Source: Neosynechococcus sphagnicola sy1 (GTDB lineage Bacteria > Cyanobacteriota > Cyanobacteriia > Neosynechococcales > Neosynechococcaceae). Taken from it: a stretch of 64,000 bases of DNA. Positions 42,973 to 51,491 of this stretch are shown in pieces. A model generated the notes under the pieces. The model searched no databases and was not told the DNA's origin. It saw only the letters and a program-made list of their open reading frames with translations. The stretch spans positions 30,241 to 94,240 of the forward strand of contig NZ_JJML01000016.1 in assembly GCF_000775285.1 (NCBI RefSeq). The letters are read 5' to 3'. Position 1 is the stretch's first letter. Each line of letters begins with the position of its first letter. The position numbers and the translations under genes were made by a program.

Positions 42973-45747
42973 CAGTTGACGACTTGCAAGACTAGCAAAT
43001 AATCCTTGCTCAGACATTAACTCAGCAAACGTACCACATTGAACAATTTGACCTCGATCCATCACATAAATACGGTTGGCTTTGCGAATTGTGCTGAGTC
43101 GATGTGCCACAACAATGCGGGTGGCTTGCAGTTGACTCAGAGTATCTGTAATACTTGCTTGAGTTTGATTATCAAGAGCACTTGTTGCCTCATCAAAAAA
43201 GATAATTTTAGGGTTATGACCTAAGGCTCTGGCAATCATCAGACGCTGAATTTGTCCACCAGAAAAATTGTTACCACTCTCATTAATCCGAGTTTCAAGT
43301 TGCATTGGTAAGGCAGCAACTTCATCGGCTAGATTTGCTTTTTCTAAGGCTTCCCATACCTGTTCACGACTAATATCCTCACCACAGGAAATATTTTCGT
43401 AGATTGAACCAGATAGTAGACGGGAATGCTGAAGAACAAGACCAATCTGACGGCGAATTAAAGGCAAGTCCAGTTGGCTTAATTCCTGATGATCATAGTA
43501 TATTGCTCCCGCTTCTGGTTGGTCAAAGCCAAGCAACAGTCGAAACAGGGTTGATTTACCTGACCCGGATGGACCAATAATAGCAACAAACTCTCCAGGA
43601 GAAGCCTCAATATTAACTTGATTTAAGGTGAAGGGTTGATCGACATTGTACCGATAACACAACTGGATCACCTGTATATACCCTTGCAGTTGACCAGGGT
43701 TACGGCAATCGGCTTTGATTTCCAGCTGTGCTTTTAAAATAGGTTCAACCTGTCGCCACAGAGTGACTACCGGGAGAAGCGAGACCAATGTGTAGGTAAA
43801 CTGAGTTGCATTTTGGAAAAAATTAGTATACAGAATATTAAAGCCAATAAATGTTCCAGTCAGGATATTCCCTTGCTCTAAGTTAAAGCCAATTACACCA
43901 AACAAAATTGCTGTACTTGCTATTGTCGAACCGTGGTTAATTAATCTCAGACTATCTCCCCAGGTTTGAGTTCTTAAAATAAGCTGTTGCCGTTTACTGT
44001 ATAGTTCACTCCAGGTGAGAAACGCTCTGGGTACTGCTCCAGTGACTTGGAGGGTAGTAACTCCCGAAATAAACTGAACAATCATTCCATAAAGATTACC
44101 TGTCATCTGGCGCATTTCTTCATGTATCTTCAGAATGAAATAGGCATGAATTAATGTAGCAATGGTAATTAAGCTGATCAATCCAACAGCTATCCAAGTT
44201 AAGGTGGGATTGTATAGAAACATCATGCCAACATTAGTTAAGGATATAACTCCTGAAATAATTGCCTGTAATGTTGAGCCAGTTAGCAATTTTCTGATTT
44301 CAGTTACACTGAAAACTCGATTCGTTAACCCACCACTGGAATACTGACGATAAAAATTCATCGGTAGATCAAGTACTCGATCCCAAACAGCTGATTGCGT
44401 ATCAAATTCTGCCCATGTTTCTACTCTAAGTAAGATCATACTTTGAATAAACTGAAAAAATGCTACTGCGATCGCCGACCCAATTAATCCCATTCCGAGC
44501 TGAGCAAGCAATCCATAGTTTGAATCTGGAATTGCCTGGTCAATTAATATGTGATAAAACTGTGCTGGAATATGGACAAGTAAAATCTGTATAAATAGTG
44601 CGAATACCAAAATCAAACCTAGATCTAACCATTTACCATAAAGTGCAAAGCTAACTAAATCCCAGGCTCTTTGTAACTCACGTCTAAGCGGACGTGTAAA
44701 AATAAATGCAACGTCACTAATCTTACCGGCAACGTCTTCATTGATTAAAGAAAATTTTTTTGTACTGGGGTCAAATACTTTATAGATTCTACCTGATTGA
44801 GGGATTAAAGCAATGGGTTCTTGCTTTTCCCGCCAATAGCTCAACAGAAAACCTGAGTCTTTAACCCACCATTTTCCTAACAATTTAACGGCTCGCATAC
44901 GAATTCGCGAAGCTCTGGAAATCTGTTGTAAATTCTCTTTTAATGATTGATTTCTGTTAACTAAATTCGTAGCAAACTTAATCCCTATCTTGTCGCCGAT
45001 CTTTTTTAGTGAAGCAGATAATGGATCAGCATCTCGATTATTTATTTCGTCGCCTGATAAAACGTCTTTAAGCTTACAGTATGCACTTTCAATATTCTTA
45101 AAATTATGATAACCATAGTCGTGTAAACTTTTTTTCTCCTGTTCAATTCTTTCCGTGTGTATCTTACTAAGCCAGCTTAGGTATTGGGAATGAATCCATT
45201 GCAAGCCAAGTATTTGAGATTCATTTCCTAAGTAATCAGGTTCAATAATTTTCAGTTTTGCTGATGTTATTGCCTCAATCCTTGTGCTATGAGTAACTGG
45301 AATAGGCAGTCCGATCGGTAAATCTACATAGCCCTGCCAGCGAATATTTCCCTGAACAGCTGCTATCCAGTTACAACCTCCCGCATCAGTACGAAATAAC
45401 TCACCTGATTTTAATTCATTGATATTTTCATCTGTGATTGCTAACTGTGCTGGATTCGACAACAAAGGCTGCATAGTTCCATACAGGGTTTCAAGCCATC
45501 TTGCTATGGTCTGATTTCTAAATTCAGCCTCTATCGGATAGATTATTCCTTCACCTAAAGTTTGAACAAACAAACTGAATTCCTTGCAAGCAGGTAATCC
45601 ATATATGACTAATCCAGGGGGGATATTGAGTAATCTGTATCTTCTTTTGCTGCCTGCAGAAGTATAAAATAATATGGCAAAACCATTTTCCAAAGACCAG
45701 GTTTGAGCTGGTTTTCCAGTCAGCTCAAATGTATTACCAATGACCAT
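42967..45747 (-). CDS. NHLM-type export ABC protein without peptidase domain (ABC2)
   Basis: 926 residues. Residues 1 to about 340 form a soluble N-terminal part typical of the second ABC protein of NHLM bacteriocin export systems (KWWVKDSGFLLSYWREKQEP, then ALIPQSGRIYKVFDPSTKKF). Six helices follow (about 375-650), then an ATPase domain with Walker A GPSGSGKST, signature FSGGQIQRLMIARA, Walker B IIFFDEATSALD and H-loop VAHRLSTI. It probably pairs with the peptidase-ABC protein or exports folded cargo after processing. AT-rich relative to flanking genes. The 1.2 kb between it and the cargo genes contains transposon remains. Confidence 0.88.
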   Translation of the reverse strand: MVIGNTFELTGKPAQTWSLENGFAILFYTSAGSKRRYRLLNIPPGLVIYGLPACKEFSLFVQTLGEGIIYPIEAEFRNQTIARWLETLYGTMQPLLSNPAQLAITDENINELKSGELFRTDAGGCNWIAAVQGNIRWQGYVDLPIGLPIPVTHSTRIEAITSAKLKIIEPDYLGNESQILGLQWIHSQYLSWLSKIHTERIEQEKKSLHDYGYHNFKNIESAYCKLKDVLSGDEINNRDADPLSASLKKIGDKIGIKFATNLVNRNQSLKENLQQISRASRIRMRAVKLLGKWWVKDSGFLLSYWREKQEPIALIPQSGRIYKVFDPSTKKFSLINEDVAGKISDVAFIFTRPLRRELQRAWDLVSFALYGKWLDLGLILVFALFIQILLVHIPAQFYHILIDQAIPDSNYGLLAQLGMGLIGSAIAVAFFQFIQSMILLRVETWAEFDTQSAVWDRVLDLPMNFYRQYSSGGLTNRVFSVTEIRKLLTGSTLQAIISGVISLTNVGMMFLYNPTLTWIAVGLISLITIATLIHAYFILKIHEEMRQMTGNLYGMIVQFISGVTTLQVTGAVPRAFLTWSELYSKRQQLILRTQTWGDSLRLINHGSTIASTAILFGVIGFNLEQGNILTGTFIGFNILYTNFFQNATQFTYTLVSLLPVVTLWRQVEPILKAQLEIKADCRNPGQLQGYIQVIQLCYRYNVDQPFTLNQVNIEASPGEFVAIIGPSGSGKSTLFRLLLGFDQPEAGAIYYDHQELSQLDLPLIRRQIGLVLQHSRLLSGSIYENISCGEDISREQVWEALEKANLADEVAALPMQLETRINESGNNFSGGQIQRLMIARALGHNPKIIFFDEATSALDNQTQASITDTLSQLQATRIVVAHRLSTIRKANRIYVMDRGQIVQCGTFAELMSEQGLFASLASRQLE

Positions 45748-46108
45748 AAGTATTAAGAATTAATTACAGAAATTTTTAGCTATTGGCATGTATAGCATAC
45801 TTCAATAAATACAGGCATGCTAAATGTTTAAGATTTCAACAAATAGTAGGCTGAGGGTATGCCCTAAATTTTACCCCCCAGCCAATGGAAACGCTCGAAC
45901 AATTTAATCAACTGGGTGCATGTTACTTTGGAAGGTGCATAATTGGGGTGTCAGTGCAACGAGGTAGCTAAAATCTTATAAATATAAATACCATGCTTTA
46001 TAACGGTTTCTGGTAAGGGCACCTCGAAAAACAGAAAGAATTCATGACAATAGCGAGGACAAGGCAGGATCTGTTTGAAGCTAGAGATAGGCTGGAAGAG
46101 AGTCAGGG

Positions 46109-46603
46109 ATGGGCAAAGGCTTTAGCAGAATTGAGAAACGCCGACAACGACTAGAAGCGTGTCAGGACAAATTGAGAGACCTCAACGAGATAGTGCCGTG
46201 GGAGGTATTGCGCTAAGTCCTAGAGCAACTGCCAAGGCAAGCTCGCAAAAGCTCAGGTGGACGGAAAGCCATCGACCCGCTGATCTTGTTCAAACTCTTA
46301 ATTTTGAAGCAACTCTATAACTTCAGCAACGAAGAAGTGGAATACCAAGCACACGACCAAGGGTGATTCCGACGGTTTGTGGGCTTGTGTGGAGGAGGGG
46401 AGATTCCGGACGCGACGACCCTTGGAGGGTTTGACCAGCGATTGAGACAAGCCAGACTTATTGAAGTGGTCTTTGAGGAATTTGCAGGATTTCTGCGGCA
46501 GTCAGAGTATGAGGCGTAAGGGGGGCAAATCATCAATGCCACCCTAATCCCAGTGCCAATCCAGCGCATCAGCCGAGAGGAAAACAAACAGATTAAAATG
46601 TAA
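46109..46603 (+). pseudogene. Decayed, 3'-truncated IS5-family transposase
   Basis: One continuous frame with three internal stops. Translation gives RKSSGGRKAIDPLILFKLLI, LKQLYNFSNEEVEYQ, FRRFVGLCGGGEIPDATTL, then GGQIINATLIPVPIQRISRE and ENKQIKM. These are the N-terminal half of an IS5-group DDE transposase, including the first catalytic Asp region (DATL). The second half is missing. The stops sit at positions not linked to homopolymers, so this is real decay. It lies between the cargo genes and the second ABC gene, on the opposite strand. Confidence 0.85.
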
Positions 46604-46628
46604 ATATACTACACTCTCTTGTCAAGTT

Positions 46629-46727
46629 GGCGGGGATGGCAGCAGTGTGTTCAGCCTGTGTCAATACTCTGGAGATTGTCCCGTTAGAATGGGTTGAGTC
46701 GTTTGTTAAACCATGAAAAAAACCTCG
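46629..46727 (-). repeat. Orphan copy (A) of the cargo-gene upstream element
   Basis: About 100 bases clearly alike to 48041-48140, with the identical core TGTGTCAATACTCTGG (minus strand contains TTGACA, 46664-46659). Copy A faces the decayed IS5 transposase instead of a cargo gene and lacks the start-proximal part present in the other two copies. Confidence 0.75.
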
Positions 46728-46755
46728 GAGTGAGGGCAGTCTGAGGGCAGGGCTG

Positions 46756-46873
46756 TTTCATTCTAAATTTTAGTATTTTATGCATCTACGAGAATGCGCG
46801 ATTCTAGACTTCAGAGGTTTTATCTCTCGATCGCTGAAATGCTCAAAAATCGTTACCTCTATTTAGAATGAAA
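46756..46873. repeat. MITE-like element with 13-bp terminal inverted repeats
   Basis: TTTCATTCTAAAT at 46756-46768 and ATTTAGAATGAAA at 46861-46873 are perfect inverted repeats 92 bases apart. The interior carries a small hairpin (AGAAT/ATTCT, 46791-46805) and no reading frame. No clear target duplication is seen. Confidence 0.45.
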
Positions 46874-46941
46874 TTCCCCTGGTCTGAGGGAGGGAATGAA
46901 GTTGATTCAAAGCGGGTTGTTAGAATTACAGGTTGGTAGTA

Positions 46942-47928
46942 TTAACCTTTATATGTGACCCCTTTAGGAGCATTCTTTAACCACCTGGGAACAAACTGGC
47001 TGGAGGATGAGGTAGAGGCTTGATTTGGATCAATATCATTACTTGCCTTAACAGATTTGGTTTCCTCAACTTTGTTTGTCGGAATAAGAGACTCAATCAT
47101 GGGAATTTCCATCCCCTCAACTTGACCAGCAGCAGCGGATCCCCACTCTACCCTTAAATAGCCTGCTTTGACATCGCCGCTATAGCCCGCAGCCTGAATT
47201 CCTCTCACAAAGTCATCCGAAACGCCAGTTGCCCGGTAACCAAGGATCCGGGCATCAGCAGGAACGCCCAAAGCCTGAATTTGTTCAGAAGAAAAAACTT
47301 GTCTACAGTGTTACCAACAAATTGCTCACAGATCGGGGTTTGTTGATTAATCTGTAAACCAGAGATACTGGAAGAAAGACTTTGAGGCATATTGCTAAAT
47401 GAACCGCCGTTGTCCAAGTGCTTCTGTTGTAAATCTTTCAAGCTGGACCACTTGATCATTTCATTAATCATTCCTTGTTGACTAGGAGAGCGGGAAGTGA
47501 CATTTGAAGGGACGTTTGGAGAGTACGAGGTTGACCTTGAATTGTTAACCATGACACCGATTCCAAGCACGGCCAAAGCTTCGGCAGCAGCACCCTTACC
47601 CACGTAAATGGCAGCAGCAGCACCGACAGCAAGAACGCCACCCCCCAAAACTTTTGTTCCGGCTGAGTCTTTAGTATCTATATAAACCTGTTCTGCCCGA
47701 GAGACAGTATTTTGCTGAATGTCACGCATTTTCTCAATGTTACTGAAACCGTCGGAGGTTACATCGTAGTACAGCCCCTTAAACGCTTGTCCAACAGTGT
47801 AACCAAATTCTAAAACGCGACCCCCCCACTTCACCGAGAAAATCATCAACTGCGCCACCGCCAGCAATGCCCTCTAGCTCTTGCGGGGTGAGTTGCCGTT
47901 CAATGTCTTGACCTTCTGTTTCGTTCAT
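46942..47928 (-). CDS. Double-glycine-leader exported cargo protein 2 (two frameshifts)
   Basis: 328 residues after two corrections. The leader MNETEGQDIERQLT, then PQELEGIAGG, is nearly identical to that of the gene at 48258-49148 and ends in the GG cut by C39 peptidases. The rest has a Gly/Ala-rich hydrophobic section (KVLGGGVLAVGAAAAIYVG), a Ser-rich linker and a C-terminal domain (SGLQINQQTPI, GVPADARILGYRAT, KAGYLRVEW) shared with the paralogue. Breaks: one extra G in a G7 run (47820-47827) and one missing T in a T6 run (about 47295-47300). Adding the T gives FFSSEQIQALGVPADAR, which aligns with the paralogue. Function unknown; secreted effector or surface protein inferred. Confidence 0.75.
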
Positions 47929-48006
47929 AAAGCCTCCTGAGTAATGGTTGAATGATTGATGAACAGTTTGATAATAGTCAACCGATGTGCCAATCCTGTG
48001 ACTCTA

Positions 48007-48140
48007 AAATGACTGAACTGTTGATGATGTAACTGTAGGAGGTGGGTGTGGCAGTAGTGTGCTCAGGGTGTGTCAATACTCTGGCGATTTTGCCGTTAGC
48101 ATGGGTCTGAGAATTGGTCGAACAATGAAAAAGTCCCTGG
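48007..48140 (-). promoter_or_regulatory. Cargo-gene upstream element, copy B
   Basis: Contains AAATGACTGAACTGT (48007-48021) also found in copy C, and TTGACA on the minus strand (48076-48071). The distal 100 bases match copy A. Sits 80-210 bases before the start of cargo gene 2, so is probably its promoter and leader. Confidence 0.65.
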
Positions 48141-48257
48141 ATCTAGCGATATCCTTAGGGAGTTAATAGAGTGGATCGAACGTGGGCTGAAGATGAATTG
48201 CTAAGAGTGCAAGCTGAGAGAGGTCTAAGGCGGATTTCATTTCGCCCATACTGGCAA

Positions 48258-49148
48258 TTAGGGTGAGATCCTGCCCAACCCTTTAGAAGATGCAGGAAGT
48301 TTTATCCCTCCTGTAGCAGGTTTCGTTTCCTCAGCATTATTCTGCTGGGTGTTGCCGAGATCGATCAAGGGTACATTCTTGTGGACTATAAGGGTTTCAT
48401 TATTTCCAGAATTAATTGAGTAATCTACCTGGAGATAGCCCAGCTTGGCATTGTCGTTCAAGCCAGAGTCAGCTTTGAATTCTTTCACGAAATTGGCATC
48501 AGCATCTTTGGCACTGACATAGCCAACAACACGGGCATCATCAGGAATACCCATCTTCTGGAGTAGCTCAGCAGAACAAAACTTGTTTACAGTGTTTCCA
48601 ACAAGCTGCTCACCGATCGGGGACTGTTCATTAATCTGTAAACCAGAGATACTGGAAGAAACACTAGAGATTTGATAGATTGGTACTCCGTCTGAACCAT
48701 AACTTATAGGTTTAGGCATACTGCCTACAGATCCGCTAGAATTATTGCGACTTGTTAGCTGCGAGAGTGGTATTGCAACAATAGCAACCGCCCCTAGAGT
48801 GCTCAAAGAACCAGCGACAGCCGAACCACCAGCGTAAATGGCACCAGCAACCCCAGCAACAACCACACTTCCTCCCCCAATTTTTGCTCCTACGGTATCT
48901 TTCGCGGAGTTATAGACATCACTCATGCTGGGGTATTTCGCATCAATTTCTTTTGTTCCAGCGTAATCCCCGGTAGCCATGTAGCCCCGCTTCATTTCAC
49001 CTTTGCCTACTTCGGAAAGACCAGCGACAATACCCCCACCCACTTTGCCAAAAAAGTCCCCAACCTCGTCCCAAAAGCCGCCTGCAATGCCTTCTAGCTC
49101 TTGCGAGGTGAGTTGCCGTTCAATGTCTTGACCTTCTGTCTCGTTCAT
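48258..49148 (-). CDS. Double-glycine-leader exported cargo protein 1
   Basis: 296 residues, intact. Leader 1-24 (MNETEGQDIERQLT, then SQELEGIAGG) has the pattern of C39-processed leaders with GG at 23-24. Mature part: Gly-rich amphipathic stretch (25-50), charged region (51-88), a glycine-zipper-like hydrophobic segment (about 89-126, KIGGGSVVVAGVAGAIYAGG), an Asn/Ser/Gly linker, and a globular-looking domain (165-262) with IPDDARVVGY and KLGYLQVDYS. At 270 residues the mature protein is far larger than usual bacteriocins. AAGGAAAT precedes the ATG. Lies 87 bases after the peptidase-ABC gene. No known toxin domain recognised. Confidence 0.85.
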   Translation of the reverse strand: MNETEGQDIERQLTSQELEGIAGGFWDEVGDFFGKVGGGIVAGLSEVGKGEMKRGYMATGDYAGTKEIDAKYPSMSDVYNSAKDTVGAKIGGGSVVVAGVAGAIYAGGSAVAGSLSTLGAVAIVAIPLSQLTSRNNSSGSVGSMPKPISYGSDGVPIYQISSVSSSISGLQINEQSPIGEQLVGNTVNKFCSAELLQKMGIPDDARVVGYVSAKDADANFVKEFKADSGLNDNAKLGYLQVDYSINSGNNETLIVHKNVPLIDLGNTQQNNAEETKPATGGIKLPASSKGLGRISP

Positions 49149-49162
49149 AAATATTTCCTTAG

Positions 49163-49232
49163 AAATGACTGAACTGTGAATAATTTAACTATAGACGTCA
49201 GATATAGCAATGGTGTGCTAAGAATGTGTCAT
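49163..49232 (-). promoter_or_regulatory. Cargo-gene upstream element, copy C
   Basis: Begins with AAATGACTGAACTGT, identical to copy B, then keeps the spacing of TAACTATAG and TGTGCTAAGAATGTGTCA. It fills the 87-base gap between the peptidase-ABC gene and cargo gene 1, so cargo 1 can be transcribed separately from the transporter genes. Confidence 0.6.
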
Positions 49233-49235
49233 TTT

Positions 49236-51431
49236 TCATTCGCTCTGAATCGACAGCATCCGATAGTAAGCTCCTTTTTCTTGCCAGAGATCTGAATGAG
49301 TTCCCTGTTCAACAACCTTACCTTTCTCCATCACAAGGATGTGGTCACAGTCTCGAATAGTACTGAGTCGGTGGGCGATGAATATACAGGTTAGTCCCCT
49401 GGATTGTAAGCTGAGCATCACCTGTTCCTCCGCCTCAGTATCCAGCGCACTCGTTGCCTCATCAAAGATACAAATCGTAGGGTTCCTGACCAGAGAACGG
49501 GCAATCTCAAGCCGCTGACGTTCTCCGCCACTCAGGTTCATTCCCCCCTCCAGCAGGTAGGATTGGTAGCCCACTGGTAAAGTCATAATTTTTAGGTGAA
49601 TATTAGCATCCACCGCCGCCTGCACAAGATCCAGATCAGAAATCGTTTTGTCCCATAATGTAATATTTTCTTGAACCGTTCCAGAAAAAATGACACTACC
49701 CTGGGAAACATAGCCAATCGATTGATTCAAAACGGCACGGGAGATGGTCTTTTTAGGAATATCATCAAGTAAGATTTCACCCTGCCAGGGCTGGTAAACG
49801 CCAAGTAGTAGTTTTGCGATTGTACTCTTGCCAGAACCTGACCCGCCTACAATCGCAAGTCGTTGCCCAGGTTCAATTGATAGATTAAAGTTTTCGATAA
49901 ATGGCTGATCAATCGGACTGTAGCCAAAGAAAATATTTTTAAGAGAGACTTTACCCTCTAATTTGAGTCCTCGAAATTCAACCTGTTCAGTTGAGTTGGG
50001 GGTAGGAGAGGCAAACTGAAAAAAATCTTGATCTTTAGAAACTGTGTTATCCAGCACATCGTCAAGACGAGCAATGTCACCAAATATTTCTTGTAAAATA
50101 CTACCCATTCCGACCAGACGTAGAATTGGTTCAAGAAATAGTTGCATCAAGGCTTGAAAGGCAACCAGCATACCCAGGCTCATCTCACCTTTCATGACCT
50201 GTAGGCCACCTACAATAATCAAGGTCATATTGGTCAGAGAATTGAGAGTTGACGGTAAAATACCGAGAATTTGTGTGGGGACTGCTAGCTCCTGTTGAGA
50301 GTTAATAGCTTTTGAGTACAGACCTGCCCAGCGGTTAAAAAAGTAAGTTTCAAGCCCAGAACCCTTGATTGTTTCGATCGCTTGTAGTCCACTAATTGTG
50401 GTGGCCATCGCCTGCCCCATCTCTAAACCCAGGCGTAAGTTTGTATCCCTTCTTTGCCGAGCAAACCAGTGCAGGCCAAGTGCATTGATCCCAGCCAGCA
50501 ATAATGCAATTAATGTTAATGGTATACTGTAAGTTAGCATTATGATGCCATAAACTGACATCATAACAATGTCAATCAAGGTTTTACTTAGTTCACCAGA
50601 GAGAAGTTGAGCAACAGCATTATTAAGCATGAACCGACTACCGATTTCTCCGGGCGATCGCTGATCATAAAAACTGGTTTGTAAGCAAAGAATATGTTCT
50701 ATAAACTCAGCCGAGAAAATTATTGACAGACGATTTTGTAGTCTACGCAGTCCCTGATACTGCCAAAAATAAAGCAACAGTTGTAGCAAGGCAATAGCAG
50801 TAATAAAACTCAGTAGAGGTCTGAGCCAGTCCAGTCGATTTTCAATCAAAACATTTTCTATAAAGGTTTTGGAAAAAATTGCTATTGCCAGACCAGGAAT
50901 AGTCAATAAAAAACCAGCAACTACTAAATAAATGAGTTCAAGCTTTGAATTACTTTTAATAAAGCGTCTAACTAAACTGGGAAAAATTTTAGGGGGCTGG
51001 CCTCTGGTGCGAAAATTTGTATCCGGTTTAAAGGTTAAAACAATACCTGTAAAGGAGCGATCGTACTCATCCAGGCTAATCCGACGTCGTCCAACTGCGG
51101 GATCATTAATGTAAACGAATTGGGCTTCAAACCCTTCTAAGACGACAAAGTGATTGAATTCCCAAAAAGCAATAAAGGGAGGCGAAAGCTTTTGAGTAGA
51201 TTCAAGCTCAAGCCGATAGCCTGCAGCTTTGAGTCCATATTTTTCTGCTGCTTTGACAATATTGGATGCTTTACTACCATTTCGAGATACACCGCAAACC
51301 TGACGCAGTTCTGCCAGAGGAACATAACAATGATAAAAGCCTAAAATGATGGCTAGAGCAGCAGCACCGCATTCTACTGCTTCCATTTGTAAGATAGTAG
51401 GAGTTGAAACACGCTGAGGAATATTTTTCAT
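49236..51431 (-). CDS. C39 peptidase-ABC transporter of NHLM type (ABC1)
   Basis: 731 residues. An N-terminal C39 cysteine peptidase (Cys in MEAVECGAAALAII, His in FNHFVVLEGF, Asp in INDPAVGRR) cuts leaders after GG. Then six helices (160-430) and an ATPase domain: Walker A GGSGSGKST, signature LSGGERQRLEIARS, Walker B ICIFDEATSALD, H-loop IAHRLSTI. All catalytic residues are intact, so the transporter should be active. Adjacent to the HlyD adaptor upstream (60 bases) and to cargo gene 1 downstream. Confidence 0.94.
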   Translation of the reverse strand: MKNIPQRVSTPTILQMEAVECGAAALAIILGFYHCYVPLAELRQVCGVSRNGSKASNIVKAAEKYGLKAAGYRLELESTQKLSPPFIAFWEFNHFVVLEGFEAQFVYINDPAVGRRRISLDEYDRSFTGIVLTFKPDTNFRTRGQPPKIFPSLVRRFIKSNSKLELIYLVVAGFLLTIPGLAIAIFSKTFIENVLIENRLDWLRPLLSFITAIALLQLLLYFWQYQGLRRLQNRLSIIFSAEFIEHILCLQTSFYDQRSPGEIGSRFMLNNAVAQLLSGELSKTLIDIVMMSVYGIIMLTYSIPLTLIALLLAGINALGLHWFARQRRDTNLRLGLEMGQAMATTISGLQAIETIKGSGLETYFFNRWAGLYSKAINSQQELAVPTQILGILPSTLNSLTNMTLIIVGGLQVMKGEMSLGMLVAFQALMQLFLEPILRLVGMGSILQEIFGDIARLDDVLDNTVSKDQDFFQFASPTPNSTEQVEFRGLKLEGKVSLKNIFFGYSPIDQPFIENFNLSIEPGQRLAIVGGSGSGKSTIAKLLLGVYQPWQGEILLDDIPKKTISRAVLNQSIGYVSQGSVIFSGTVQENITLWDKTISDLDLVQAAVDANIHLKIMTLPVGYQSYLLEGGMNLSGGERQRLEIARSLVRNPTICIFDEATSALDTEAEEQVMLSLQSRGLTCIFIAHRLSTIRDCDHILVMEKGKVVEQGTHSDLWQEKGAYYRMLSIQSE

Positions 51432-51491
51432 TATGTAATAACAGGCTGATAAAAAGAAAAGATAGTCATGACTTTTAGAGTAATCAATAAA

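Noticed and set aside
47205-47928. Cargo gene 2 as a decayed pseudogene
   Set aside because: Both breaks sit in homopolymers, no other stops exist, and correcting one T restores alignment with the paralogue.
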